Origin: Sanghuangporus weigelae | Lineage: Eukaryota; Basidiomycota; Agaricomycetes; Hymenochaetales; Hymenochaetaceae | Direction of reading: 5' to 3' | NCBI GenBank assembly: GCA_033182465.1 | Contig: CP137328.1 | Coordinates: 744,001-808,000, forward strand | DNA: 64,000 bases | Part shown: in pieces, positions 33,276-46,071 of the stretch | Layout: every line of letters starts with the position of its first letter | How positions within the stretch are numbered: the stretch's first letter is position 1 | Position numbers and translations under genes: made by a program | Notes under the pieces: model-generated | Database searches by the model: none | What the model saw: the letters and a program-made list of their open reading frames with translations, nothing else | Told to the model about the DNA's origin: nothing

Positions 33276-36200
33276 ATGTGGCTTGTTGAAGGTGCTTTTG
33301 ATCAAGCAGGGACTACAAATTTAGAGCAGAAAAGTGAGCAGTTTGTTTGTGTAATGTGCGCTTGTTGCTCACTCCTGGCTAGAGCTCAAATTGTTGAAAC
33401 CTGGTAAAACTTATCCTCTCGGCAGAAAGCAAAAGCATCCCCTTCAACTCGTTCTCAGTCATCCAAAAATATCCAGCGAACACTTGACGTTTGTTGTCGG
33501 AGAGCATTCCGTCGATTCTGTGGTGAGCTGTTTTCGGTTTCATTTCATACCGTTCTGAGTATAGTGTCATAGAATGATCCGACGTTCAGACCGACGTTAA
33601 AAGTACAGAACCATAGAACAAAAGCTCTTCAAGTGAGCAGAAATATCAACGGAGCTGTGACTCGGCATATGATACAACCAACGTCTGAAGATGAGGTGCT
33701 ACCCGGAGATTGTATTGCCTTGGTCGCAGGGATATATATCAAGTTGCGTCCCTCATACATTTCTATGTCTTACATTTTCTAAATCCGGGAATAGCATTCA
33801 TTGGCGTCCTGTCTGCTGCTTCTTGCCGCCCAAATCGCCATCTATCTCGTTCGAGAGGTGTGCTTCTTTGGGTGTCAAGGTGGTGTCAACACCCCGTCCG
33901 GAGGTGACTCGCCATCTGACTAGTACGCTCAGCGTATCGACATCAATTGCGATATCCCTCCTGAACCGTGCCCATATCGTGAGGCCTGATTGGCTCACAG
34001 AGCTCCTGCATCTAGGCGAAACGACGACGTCTCCCGATGGACCTTCTGTGCTTGAGTCCGACTTTCGCCTTCCAATCGTGTCACAGCATGTGCCGAAAGC
34101 CGACTCTGATCTTCCTTCATTATTGAAATCACTCTCGTTATGGGAACCCAATGAACGGCGCACTGGAATGTTGAAAGGATGGAGATTCATTTTCATAGGA
34201 GAGAAAGGAAGAGAAGTTGACACAGAAACTCGAACGCTTGTGGAGCAAGGTGGTGGTGAATATGAGGTGTTTGACGTCTCGGGTGGGTTAACGCGATGGA
34301 AGCAGTCACTTTCGCGCAACAGACGGAAGGCGGATGCTGAAGGAGGAAGAAACTTGAGTATTATCGGAGACACGGATTCTTTGAAGATTGCGGTTGGGGA
34401 GGCTTGGAACGGGATGCTTGAAGAGTTGAGAAAGTGAGTAAGTCTACTGTCTTTTCATTTGAATGGAAAAACTAACTGTACGAGATAGAGCCGAGTTATG
34501 TTTTGTTTCGATCTCGCAGTTACTGTCCGCAGTTGTGTCTCTGGATACTACTCGGATCAGTTCGATTGTTGTTGTGCCAACAGAGATAGGTTAATTCAAG
34601 TTCATTTCCCTCAAAGCACACTTAATCAATTTGCCATAGATTCGTCTCTTCCTGACAGAGCACCGAATACGTACGAAGACAGACCTCCTTCCGTGCAGCC
34701 TCAGAGCAATGAGACGCCCCAAATTGACGATGGAATTGCACAAGAAGGGAGTGCCTCTTCGTCTCGATCGGTTGAACCGGCCGCCCACGAGCACACTGAA
34801 AAAAATGCTAGGCGCGATGGTCAGCCGGAACAGCAAGCTCGTGAAACTTCTGTCGAGCAACAAGTAGAGCGGGAGAGCGAGGGCGTCAGTGCTCCAGCTA
34901 CGCGACGGAGAGTGAGTCGTCCTTGCTGACGTTTCTATCTACAAGCACTAAGACCTTTTTCAGCCGCTCGTTCGTCGAGCAAGGACAAATGCAACTCAGG
35001 CCCAGATTCTTGGTGTGGATGACCCATCTTTCTCCTCCCTCTCACAATCTGTACCTCCCGTTGCTGATGCACAAAATGATCGTGGTACGTCTGTACTGCC
35101 AGAGGAATCTCAAGCGGCTGAAAAGCCACCTTCATCGCAAGCAGTAGGCGCTAAGCTTGTCTTTGTTTTGGATGTACTACTGACTCGATAATCTCAGGCC
35201 ACAACTGGACGCTCGAGCCGACTGAAGAAGCGCGCCAGGGCTGATAAGGACTATAACCCCATTCTCGCAAGTCTGGAAGAAGAAATCGCAGCAGCAACCA
35301 CCCCAGCTGCAGCTCAGCCGCCACTTAAACGATTTAAGGCTCTCTTTGATGAGACGGATCCCGATCGCGTAGCATCTCAGACGACGAACGGAAGTAGCGG
35401 TGGAATACTGGATAGCCAGCTGTTTTCGCAGGCTAGCGGTGAAAATGGTGATCAGCAGAACGCGAATGAGCCTTCATGTCCTCCTTTAGTCACAATTCCT
35501 GAAGAAGAGGAAGGAAGCCAGTCGTTACCTGTCGATAGTACAGCACATCGCGATATCACGGAGATGGACATTGATAGCGTTGCTCCGCAGACTCAATCGC
35601 ATGTCAAGCCACCGTCGAAAGCAAATGGACCGACATCCCAAATCCAGACCCAAGCTCATGACAGCACACAGATTCACAAGCGGACCGGCTCGAGGGTTGG
35701 CGCAGAACCAGGTCAGCACGATACGGATGCAGCGTTCCTCCAAGCGCTCGCCTCGACGAAGAAAGGAAAGCGGCGAGAAGATGACTTCGACCGGGAGTTT
35801 AACAATTTGCGTATCTCGAAGCCGGAGCAGGAGAGTGACGCGCAAGCAGAAGACTGGAAAGTACTCGCTGACTTCGGCGACGATAGCAATATCAGAGGCA
35901 ATTTCATGGTGATTGTTGAGATGGAAGTCCCGGAGAAGCGTACGGAGTCAAGTAGAGAGGCGAGTGTCGCGCCAAGTAAGGGGCCGGACTTCAAGAAGTT
36001 CAGGAAGGTGTGCATTTTTCGACTGTATGCCAATCAGAATGGTGCTGATGGTGCTGATATTTGTTGCAAAAGAAAACGAATGCTCGGGAACGGCCTCCTG
36101 TCGAGTTGGTTGTGAATGTCGAGAATGACTATGGCATGGGTCCTGGTACGTACCCACGGTTCGTTCTGCGCGACTATCGTTTATCGGTTGACCTTCGGTA

Positions 36201-36844
36201 TTTTAGCTTACTGGAAAGGGTCACAGAGTCAACATCATTCGCAGGGCGCATCCCAAAGTGATTCTTCTTCTTTCCCTCAGCAAAGCTTATTACAGCCCAG
36301 CCAGGCCCAGAATCGTGCATTCCTCCAATTCAAGGCCGGGCCGTCCTCCCAGATGTCTAAACCACGAAGTCAGAATCAGGCAAAAACACAGAGCAAGGCA
36401 GTGAAGACCAAGACGCAGGAGGCGCCTCGAAGAACAAGAAGTCGTCCGCTGCAAATCATTGACGATGATGATGAGGAGAGCGAGGAAGTTCAGCCGCGCG
36501 CTGCAAAGAATTCGCGTGCAGCGGCGAATGGCAAGAGTCAACAGCTCTTCCTCAGTGACGACGATGAGGACGAGGTTCAAAGTGCCGAAAAACAGAGTCA
36601 TGGGGATGAGGAGTTCAACCTTGACTTGGTGGACGCAGACATGTCCGACGAGGAACCTGCCCTTCCTACGCTACGCTCCACGGCCCAATCAACGGCAGAG
36701 ATTGAAAAACCGAAGGCGCCTGCTTCGCCCACGAAACGAGGCGCAAACACGAAGAAGCGGGCTGCGGCTCTTCTAGAGGATGACTCTGATACTGGGGTGG
36801 CATTTAAAGGCTTTAGAGGTCGCAAAAAAGCGAGGGCCAAGTAA
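33276..36844 (+). CDS. nbs1: Nbs1 (nibrin), subunit of the MRE11-RAD50-NBS1 DNA-break repair complex
   Basis: Proposed exons: 33276-33333, 33383-33522, 33573-33742, 33795-34433, 34489-34589, 34640-34911, 34964-35143, 35198-36007, 36073-36145 and 36207-36844, giving 1026 residues. The N-terminus MWLVEGAFD matches the nibrin start. An FHA domain follows (LLKPGKTYPLGR, then ISSEHLTFVV), then tandem BRCT-like repeats (IVRPDWLTELL; LKGWRFIFI). The middle is long, polar and low-complexity. Near residue 750 the motif DFKKFRK matches the known MRE11-binding motif of nibrin. The C-terminus is acidic and then basic. Human nibrin is 754 residues; the extra length is in the disordered middle. The product acts in the nucleus to sense and process double-strand breaks and activate ATM/Tel1. 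The intron-3 donor (gttgcg) is weak, so that junction is the least certain. Confidence 0.9.
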
Positions 36845-37067
36845 GATATCATTTGAGTTCGTCGCAACTGCACCTTACAATAGCCTCGTGCTTTCTACTT
36901 TTGTTTTCTTTTATCTTGGAGGAATTATCTACTGTCGGTACTACAAATACAACATAATTCCAAGCCGTGACAGATAGCAACAAGGATATCAAATGTGTCC
37001 AGGGATATACATACGGATAGCAATAAACGAGCAAATGAACAAACGTGCCAGCCTCTGCTCATACGTA

Positions 37068-38975
37068 CTATGAACCCTGTCGATCTTTTCCCTTCGTAGG
37101 TGAGCGCGGCTCTGGTATACCCTCGGGTAGGCCAGTAAGTCGGACTTGAGGCTCTGCTGGTCGTGATAATGGTTGTAACTCGATCTCTTCCGCAATGCGA
37201 GGGCTCCGAGGACTTTCTATTGCGGAACTTTCCGCGCCAGGACTTGCTAATGCAAGTTCCTTATATCGAAAAGCACTACTTCGGGCTTCACTAGGACTCG
37301 TACTTTCGGTATGGCTGGAGAATGTCAGGAATAATCGCGTATCAGCGTCGGAACCTGAACCTGAGCCAGAACCGGACGCTGTGGCAGAGCTGTGCGTCAT
37401 TCCCGTCCGTCCTTGGTCATAGTACGATGTGAAAGACATAGCGACTTGTGTCGACATGATTTCTGAATCGGGGTCCGTGTTGTGTGAGCGGATGTGCAAT
37501 AACACGCGTGTACAGAGCAGACTGTGCATGACACGTTGAGGACTGCAGGGTATATTGGCCAGAATGGATCAGAGATTCTGCTCGGGATCTAAGAAAGGAG
37601 AAAAGGCCCACGTCGTTAGCCAATTAGTATATGCGGGCTGTCAACAAACGGCGATTATTTATTGAACTTGATGAGAGATGAAAATCTATCTTACAGGAGC
37701 TGCAACGGCTGTGATGAGATTGACAAGTGAAAAAGCTGGCGGAGAACGGGATCATTGGTCAGAGGAGAAGCTTGAACATGACTTTCCAGTGCCAAACCTA
37801 ATAAGTATACATAGTAGAGCAAGCCTACAAGAAATGAACGTCAGGATTAGGAATAACCACTAAAAATAAACCTCACCGTCTTTATATAGTTGCCAGATTA
37901 AGGGTGATCGAGTCTGGCGGGAAAGATCTAGGCACATTAATCTTAGGTTAGGATCGAAAATCAATGGAAGTAAAAACAGACGCACAATGATGTCGAGCTC
38001 TAACGAGCGTCAAGACGACGATGACTAAATGAATGGTCAACGAAGATGGCAGCTACAGTATTTCCACTATTGCTCACTCGTTTCGCACAAGATAAGAAGC
38101 AAAAACGCGACGAAGATAACCGGACTTGAGGGTTTCGTCTTCGTGCAGCCACCATTAGGATCCGCAACGTCTAAAGGAGGCTGTAAGATCATTGAGAAAA
38201 TACATAGTTCTTGGAGCCTACAAGCGAGAGACTCGACTTCGAATTGAGTGACAACAATACCAGGAATGAATGTGCCCTGTAACATGTTTTCAATGCAACC
38301 AATAACCCGAGTAACGTCCGGCTTACGCATCCAAGAAGGATAAGAGTGATGAAAATGGCTCGCTTCCGCTCCCAAATTGCATATGTTCGCAGCATAAGAA
38401 TGGCTGTTAGATTATAGTTGGAAGAACGGTTTGATAGTCAACTTTCGGAAAAAGTCTGACCTTCCGCGGCGATTATCCCTACTACGATCAACCCTAATCA
38501 AAGGCTATGTCAGTCTACTCATCCAGACTCATTTACGGGTTCGGGAGGCTATTGAACGTACATGTCACCGCGCTAAACCCAAGAAGGCACCCCTTGGATG
38601 AATTGGGTCTTAATTAATCGAGGGGAATAAGGGATGGAGTTCACACCTTATCGGTATTCTTTCCAAGCAGGACTGTATAAGATATGTTACATAAAAATAT
38701 GAATGAGCGCGCAATGAATGAAAGGAAGCTCACGATGCAACGAGAGAAAAGTGTCGAAGAACGGAAGATACCGGTTGAGAAAGAAGAGCACCTAGACGGA
38801 TGTTATTTTACAAGCCGGCACCGAGGACACATCGCGAGACTCACCTTTCCGAGATTCCATCGGGAGGTCCAGACCAAAGCCACCTTCAAAACAAAACGAT
38901 TGTCATTTTGCCGGAGAATGTAATGTATCACCGGCGAACCTCTCGATCAAAGGTGACAAAGAAAACGTCGTAAAC
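37068..38975 (-). CDS. DUF6533-like seven-helix membrane protein
   Basis: Many short exons on the minus strand encode segments typical of this Agaricomycete family: VYDVFFVTFDREV at 38975, VALVWTSRWNLGK, then GLIVVGIIAAE, LRTYAIWERKR, FIPGIVVTQFE, SSPVIFVAFLLLI, IVVLTLV, LVNLITAVAAP and LLCTRVLLHIRSHN. A serine- and glycine-serine-rich cytoplasmic tail of about 130 residues follows, ending at 37068. The predicted hydrophobic segments fit seven helices. At least one short exon lies upstream of 38975, and the start codon was not resolved (somewhere up to about 39300). Members of this family are abundant in mushrooms and have no established function. Confidence 0.75.
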
Positions 38976-39300
38976 CTGGAAAACCAAGTAAACACGATCG
39001 TAATTCAAGTGAACTTGCAAACTATGATCGAAACACGAACAAGTAATGTACCAAATGCGGCTATAAAAGGTCAACGTTAGCCAGCGACTTGAATGAGGTG
39101 AAACTCACCGATCGTCCCCCCTGTCAGGTCCTTTCGTGTTCACGTAAGTCAGCTCATGTCATGCACACAGTGGCATCTATTGGCTTTGAAGCCACTTACG
39201 ATTCCGCCTATGATAGGCATCAACTACGCTTTGCTCTTACCCCGGGCAAAAGCGCAGATGATGGACAGAACACGGTCATCCGTGGCTGTGTTTTTTCTCC

Positions 39301-40467
39301 TGCGACTTTTACATAACCCTGAGAGCTTCTCAACCTTAATGTGATTGGTTGGAGCCAAACAAATAATGCTTGCAGAGTTGAGGAATAGTAGCGGTATTTG
39401 CCCTCTAAGATTTTAGTAGTACTTTCTAATGAAGAAGCGGTCCTGTACATGACCGAGCTCATCCCTCTGGAACTGTGGAAAAAATTTGGCTTTCAATTGA
39501 AATTTATTTGAAATCCGAAAAGATCAGTCGTGAGAACCGTACCTGAGCACGTGATATTATTTGACTTTCTTTGAGTCAATTGAATTGAAAAACAATCCAT
39601 CCATACTATGAGATGATGAGAGTTTCTACCGCTCGGCATGGAGGATGCCTTCCTTACGTCCTGTTTCCCGCTTTCTCTCATACTGCCAATTTCAAGTGAC
39701 CACTCATGTCTGATGACCACGGGCAGAATACAAACAAAGATTATTATTCGTCTCTTCCTCAAGGCACCGCGGTGCATTGATCATCTTGCAGCGGTGTTGA
39801 GGTAAACCGCGGGATCTGGGCTCAGAGGAAAAAGTCTGGAAAGCACCTGGAATGGAAGCAGACTTCCGCGAAAAGCGGGTTTTGCATCTGGCGGACCACA
39901 AGTCGCTGGGGCTCGAAATAGCCAGGAACGTAGTATGCTCGCTACTGTTTCTGGATATGTGATCACAGAGTTGCCTTCGACGGTGCTCTGAGCGACGATC
40001 TACATACGTTCTTTCGGCATTGTATGGTTCTTTTACTCAACAAGAACTGCACATCGTGCGAGCTCGACCAGTATGCCGAAGCTTCATGATCTTCAGGAGT
40101 ACTCATTTGATGATGTGCGGTACGTTACGAACAGTTTGTTCAAGGGCCATGTGCCACGAGTCCTAAATTGTACCTGACAATGCTATAGACTTGATATTAA
40201 CTCCTAACTGGTGAAAGGACTGTCCAGTTGGAGCCGTGCATTGCTCGCGGCTTCTTCTCAAGCATAGATTTCGGACTATGTTGCCAGTGTTCCGACGTTC
40301 AGAGAACATGCTGGGGCTAGTCCTAAGCGGGCGAGAAGAGAATTATTCTGAAGGAAGGCAGGCAAAACGTTGTGCATTCACGACCATATAAAACGCGAGT
40401 CAAATTGGACAAGAGTCTCCATCCTCTTGAGGGATTGCATTCGGTTTTTCTTATGCACGGGCTGGCA
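39301..40467. other. Intergenic region
   Basis: No gene is supported. Only short frames without recognisable motifs are present. A TATA motif (ccatataaaa, 40384-40393) stands about 75 bases ahead of the next gene's start. Confidence 0.5.
40384..40393 (+). promoter_or_regulatory. TATA box of secreted protein 2
   Basis: The sequence ccatataaaa lies about 75 bases before the start codon at 40468, the same type of placement as in paralogues 3 and 6. Confidence 0.5.
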
Positions 40468-41362
40468 ATGAAGTATCTCACCACAACTACTCTCCTCCTA
40501 TCCTTCTCTATTGGAACTCTTGGTGCAACTGTTGCATCTGGGGTTCTCCAGAGCAGGGGACTGGCATCATGTCCTTCCGCCGTTGTCGTCAACTCCACGA
40601 CCATCAATGTGAACGGTAATGAAATCCAGAGCACTACTTTTGAATGCTCGGATGATAGCTTGTCCGCGCGTGATAATGAATCTTCGCTCGTGGCAAGATT
40701 CCCTGCCATCGTTCCGAACACTTTGTCGGATGTAGCAAAACGCAATGCGGCCGAATGCAGGACTGCTGCGCCAGAGTGCCAGTGCGGTCAACCCAGTGAG
40801 TCTCCTACCCAACGCGGATATAAAAGTAAATGGGGATTGACGGGAGTATGTTTCGATTAGCCACCTGTGCTTGTACGAACACAACCCCTAACGCGCCAAC
40901 CGGACTCGACTGCACGATCCTCATCGACTCTCTTCAAATCATTCCGCAGCTCCAAGGATCCACTTTCGTAGTCCAGCCGAGGACTTTCCAGCTTCTCCAA
41001 TTCGAGTCATGTGCGCCCACACATGTCTATCATAATTCCTCCAACTAAGTTCTTCTTTAGGCGCAATCGAGTTTTCTAACCTGGGTAATGGTATTCGAAA
41101 CCAACCTATTGAATATTGCTGGGACGAAATGGTCAGTTCTTTTCTTTCTTTTCTAGCGGTTTGAGGAAGTTGCTGATTCTGTTCCATGTGGTAGAGCGCA
41201 CTTATGGGTCTGAGCAACCAAGACTGTCTCGAAGACAATGTCAGCTCCGGAGCGTCTTGCACGCCTAACGACGGATTGTGGAACCTCCAGTGAGTAAACA
41301 TACTAATCATCTTGATATTGGATTCTTACCGACATTTCAGGTTGTTCCGGGTCGGCTCTTAA
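40468..41362 (+). CDS. Secreted 12-cysteine protein 2
   Basis: Exons 40468-40795, 40861-41010, 41061-41131, 41195-41289 and 41341-41362 give 221 residues in phase. A signal peptide (MKYLTTTTLLLSFSIGTLGA) precedes the mature chain. Cysteines: ASCPSA, FEC, ECRTAAPECQC, TCACTN, LDC, ESC, EYCWDE, QDC and ASC, twelve in all, which allows six disulfides. Several NxT/NxS sites suggest glycosylation. The start at 40468 is chosen over an upstream in-frame ATG (40372) because it begins the signal peptide directly. The second and fifth exons (150 and 22 bases) have the same size in the paralogues at 42359 and 44258. Function unknown. Confidence 0.88.
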
Positions 41363-42293
41363 ACTAGAGCTATATATTTCTTACCGGAACGACAGACTAT
41401 TGGCTGTCAGACTCTCTTAACTATGTAGTCTACCCAAGATTCAGAAGTGACTCTGGTGTAGAAAGTATCTTGGACATCATTTGCAATATATTTGAGAACT
41501 GTTCGGATTATCCTCGGTGACGAAGGGCTTCTATATGATAGCAATAGCAAGTATAGACCGTGAGGGTTTGAGTTTGTTTATTAAAAGCTCAACCGTTGAA
41601 TCGTTTATGTATTCGTGGGAACTGTGTAATCTGTTGTGGCGTAGTCGCTGCAAATTCAAACTTTTACCGCTGCGCGGACGTGCACAAAAACTCGCGCTCT
41701 TTTTACCAACTTGACCAGAATGCAACGGATGGAAACACCAGACCTCGAGTTCTCCTTTGCTCCCGCGCCCGCTGGCTCTGGTCGAGTCCAGCCGCCAGCC
41801 GACTCGAAGATCCGGGCGGGGGTATCGGTAAAGCCCTTGTTCTGATGCGAACCTGGCCCGCGCATAATGCAGATCTCAACAGGTCCGGGTCGGGTGCTCC
41901 GACTGTGCTCCGTCTGGGTCGGGTGCTCCGTGAATCGAGGTTCGGACTAACAAGGAGCCGTGCACAGGTTCGCGGTCTTCTTTCTGTTCACTCCATGTGT
42001 TCCGATATCCAGCTACTCGTCCAGTATGGCTCAGAAATGCGATCACCTGTGCTTAGCTTTCTCCGAGTCGATTCATCGGATAGAAATTTTCCAATAGTGC
42101 GCTTGACTCTTTGACAACTGCCGATCAGTTTTCATCAGAACGACCTGAACCTCAGTCATATTTAGCATGCATTGATTTTTAGAAGACTGCTCTAGATGCA
42201 ATGCTGCAGGTTTTCTGTTCCTAATCATCTAGTTGCACCTAATTCAAAGCTGTCTCAGCCGAATGTCTTCCGAAGGCAGTCAGATGAGATATC
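41363..42293. other. Intergenic region with a GC-rich island
   Basis: No gene is supported. A GC-rich stretch at about 41740-41940 stands out from its surroundings and contains GGGTCGGGTGCTCCG twice (41887-41901 and 41916-41930). It could be part of a short mobile element or a foreign fragment, but no ends were found. Confidence 0.4.
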
Positions 42294-42300
42294 CTATAAA
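42294..42300 (+). promoter_or_regulatory. TATA box of secreted protein 3
   Basis: The motif CTATAAA lies about 60 bases before the start codon at 42359. Confidence 0.5.
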
Positions 42301-42358
42301 GTGACCCAAGTTAAGCCCGTAGTCTCTTCCTCAGAGCGCATTTCACTCTTTCGCGAAA

Positions 42359-43253
42359 ATGGGATATCTCGCTGCTATCACGCTTTTCCTCTACTTTTCC
42401 CTGACGACACTTGGAGGAAACATTCCTTCAGGATTACTTCAAAGCAATGGTCTCTCATTGTGTCCTTCCGCCAGTCTAGTCAACTCTACGACGATCAATT
42501 TGAACGGAAACGACATCCAAAGCATCACATTCGAATGTCCAGATGATAGCTTGTCGGCCAGCGCCACTGTACCGACGCTTGCCACGAAGTCATTCATCGC
42601 TGCCCCCGATAGCATTCCCGGTCTTTTGAGACGCGCTGTCAGCGAATGCACACAGAGTACACCGGTATGCCAGTGCGGACAGCTAGGTACGCTTAAGCAG
42701 TAATAATCCTGTCGAATGCAAGCATGTTGCTGAAACCATACCTCCAACTAGTAACTTGCGCTTGCACTAATCTTACGCCATCTCTTCCAGTCGGCAATGA
42801 CTGTTCTGTTCTCATCGACTCTTTAAAGGTCATTCCTGAAGCAGTGGGACCAACGTTCACTGTTCATACAAAATCTTTTCAACTCCTCACATTTCAATCG
42901 TGTACGTCTATTTGTTTCTTTTTTCTTCTCACAGACGCAGTTAACAAGTCGAGTATTCAGGCGCAATCGAATGGATCAATCTTTCCGCTGGTTCATCACA
43001 CGAATATTGCTGGGACGAGCTCGTAAGCCTCTGCACATTATCTTTTCCTCTGCCATAGATTCTCTAATAGCGGTCTACGATTAGGCTGCATTCTCGGGCT
43101 TCGCTGATAGTAACTGTCTTGAATCAGGTATCAGCACTGGAGCAAATTGCACCTCTACGAACGACAGATTCAGCATACTGTGAGTTTTTGGAGATTATGA
43201 CATGCATACATTATCCTTATGAATAATTCAGAATGTTCAGCGTCAACCCTTAG
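42359..43253 (+). CDS. Secreted 12-cysteine protein 3
   Basis: Exons 42359-42686, 42752-42901, 42961-43022, 43085-43179 and 43232-43253 give 218 residues in phase. The signal peptide is MGYLAAITLFLYFSLTTLGG. All twelve family cysteines are kept (LCPSA, FEC, ECTQSTPVCQC, TCACTN, NDC, QSC, EYCWDE, SNC, ANC). First, second, fourth and fifth exons are identical in length to protein 2. It lies in tandem 1 kb after protein 2. The conserved YCWDE block at the third exon end is the best family signature. Confidence 0.88.
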
Positions 43254-44257
43254 GTCGTCTCTCATTACCACTCATGAGGTAGAATCATTGCGCTAAAAAG
43301 TGATGAAGATAGACCAGAAACTTATGAGTCGTTGAATAGAGGGTCAATGAATAGTCATGTGCGATGCAGATTTCTTGATTGAGTAAGTAGTGGAGCATGC
43401 GAATTGAACAACGATTGCAGTGCTACTGCCTTTTAGTTTTACATGATCAGGTAGATGGTGTGTACGAAGTTTGAATTTGAGGCTTTTTCAAGTAGCAAGA
43501 TCACTTTGTATTCGTGGGCGTGGGAATCTGTCCGAGTCACTGATTCTCAGATATTATTCACTGTGCTCTCTGAGGTGCACCACATTCTCGAGTCTTAAGT
43601 TACGAATTTTTGAGGGCCGGTGTCCCATATGACCTAAAATTGTGCGGCTTCTCCAGACACATCTTCACGGGTTCTACATTAGCCATTTGTACGTTGGCCA
43701 GGGCTCAGGTCCAAGAGTATAATAATGGACGAGATTCACACTCGATTTCAACGTACTGATTGATGCCTGGGTCTTTCACCTGGGAATTTGTTAGCCATCG
43801 AAACCAAGATAAGGGCAGGTACGAGCCTGTTGATTTTGCAGCAATACTGGAACTCCTTGCTCTGGTTTCTTCTTTCATGTCGGCTCTTACGATCAGGAAT
43901 AAACTCCCTTCTGAAAATCAGAAAAAGGATACTGACACATTACTGCGTTTTCGCGGTTTGTGGGTTTCGGAAGTATGGAGCTCCGGAACTCTCCATTGCG
44001 TGCACTTTACGACGACCTAGGCCTCTAAACCAGTCCGGATCGTAGTTTATGAATATGTTCGGCTGGCTCAACGGATATCGCCGCTTCGTTCTCAGGTGCA
44101 CATCCTTCTATTTCTGCCGTTGGTTGGACCCGCGCTATGGCCTGAGCTATTTTTCTTTATGTGATGAGACCAATTTCTTCCATAAAACGGGACAGAGATA
44201 GGACAGTCTCTCTCATATCGGCGCATATCTTAGGGTCCTACTAAGCCTTTTCGTAAG
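43254..44257. other. Intergenic region
   Basis: Nothing beyond short frames was seen between secreted protein 3 and secreted protein 4. Confidence 0.5.
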
Positions 44258-45106
44258 ATGCGACTCTTGGCTGTGTACGCCCTTTTTCTAAGCTACTCTT
44301 TTGGAAGCTTTGCTACAACTCTTGATTTGCGAGCTGTTCAAAGCCATAGACTCGCTTCATGTCCGTCGGCCATTGAAGTCAACTCTACTATCGTCAATTC
44401 CAACGGAAATGAGATTCAAAGTAGATCGTTCATATGCCTGGATGATAGCTCGCATGCCGCTATGACTTCACAACCCAGAAAGTCGTTCAATGGTCCATCG
44501 GAGTTGTTGCGACGTAATGCCGCCGAGTGTAAGACTCCTGCACCGGAATGTCAGTGTGGCTTGCAGTGTACGTATGGATACGAACTTCAAATGATCTTGT
44601 TGTTACTTCTAACGCACATCACATTCAGTTGGGTGTTCTTGTATCCAACTTACTCCAAGTGCTCCAGAGGACGGAGACTGTCTAATACTCATCGACGCTC
44701 TTCAAGTCATTAGTCAAGCTGGAGGGCCTACATTCACAGTACCCTCGTCAGGTGTCCAGCTCCTCGAGTTTCAAACATGTTAGTAAAATGGCCATTACTG
44801 AAGCCCCTTACAAAATTGATTTACGGCTTAGGTGCCATTGAGTGGATTAATTTGCGAAACGCACCATTGGAGTATTGCTGGGACGAGCTGGTGAGATTTT
44901 CCCTCGGCTCCATCAATTTGGCCTTGTTAAAACCTTGATCAGGGTACGCTTGTCAGTCTGACCAACCAGGAATGTCTCATACCCGCAGTGTCCACAGGGG
45001 CAGCCTGTGCCCCAGCCGATGCCCTGTGGGTATTGCAGTGAGTTTCAAGTCGCTACTTGCGTACGGATCTCATGATAATATCAGGGTGTTCCGAGTTGGC
45101 ACTTAG
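44258..45106 (+). CDS. Secreted 12-cysteine protein 4
   Basis: Exons 44258-44567, 44629-44778, 44832-44890, 44943-45037 and 45085-45106 give 211 residues in phase. The signal peptide is MRLLAVYALFLSYSFGSFAT. The cysteine pattern is complete (ASCPSA, FIC, ECKTPAPECQC, GCSC, GDC, QTC, EYCWDE, QEC, AAC). A family A palindrome is inserted only about 43 bases after the stop codon, so the 3' untranslated region is probably altered. Confidence 0.87.
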
Positions 45107-45149
45107 GAAAGCGGCTTGGCTTGTGCAGCAAGAGGTGCATCCTTCGTTA

Positions 45150-45909
45150 CTGCCTTTTTCATATGTATTGTCACTCGCGACTTCTGTGATTTTTGTCACA
45201 CAGAACACCTCAAAATATAAAAATCACTATATCTCATTCAATTCTTGACCGTTTTGCATGATATAAGTTTCTAAATTCATAGTTTTAAGATATGTTTCAA
45301 ACTCCAACAAGGATGAAGAGAAATGAGCAAAGAATGAGTGAGATATGTCGTAAAAGGTCGATTTTAGACACTTCCTTCATGTGCAGTTTTTCCTGCCCTC
45401 AGACTGGGTGCTACAACAATCTAGACTGCACCAAAGTGAGTCTATTGGTATAATATGAACTTACAGACATCAGATTTCCTAAGAATAAATTTATTTTGAG
45501 GTCTGGGGGTCCTTGAGAAAAGGTAGGTTTGAGCTCAGCTCAGACATGCATCAAACCAGCAGATACAACTCAGAATAGAGCTCAAAGTCAGTCTGTAAAC
45601 TTAAAATAAAATAATCATATCATTTTGGACTTGCTTATAGGACTGTAGAAGCAGGGATGAGGGCAGGAAAAACTGCACATGAAAGATGTGTCTAAAATCG
45701 GCCTTTTACGACATATCTCACTCATTCTTTGCTCATTTCTCTTCATCCTTGTTAGAGTTTGAAACATTTTCAAAAAATATGAGCTTAGCAACTTAGATTA
45801 TGCAAAGCGGTCAAGAATTGAGTGAGATATGGTGATTTTTATATTTTGAGGTGTTCTGTGTGACAAAAATCACAGAAGTCGCGAGTGACAATACATATGA
45901 AAAAGGCAG
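45150..45909. mobile_element. Palindromic family A element, copy 2
   Basis: The 760-bp element has the same ends as the copy at 28032-28790 and is flanked by TA (45148-45149 and 45910-45911). The two copies match along their length, with the centre in the opposite orientation. It has no coding capacity. Confidence 0.87.
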
Positions 45910-45911
45910 TA

Positions 45912-46071
45912 ATGCCCTATTACTAGTTTGTGGGATGCGGTCATTTCAGACCGGTTTACTCGATATATGTCCATCAAAGAACCATATCACAATTATACTT
46001 ACAGCTCTCCTCAGTAATAGACTGTTGCCTTTTTGATTGAACGGCTCGCTCTAGGGGGCAGGGAAATATTA
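45912..46071. other. Short host segment between two palindromic elements
   Basis: About 160 bases of unannotated sequence separate family A copy 2 from family B copy 2. No gene is visible. Confidence 0.4.
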
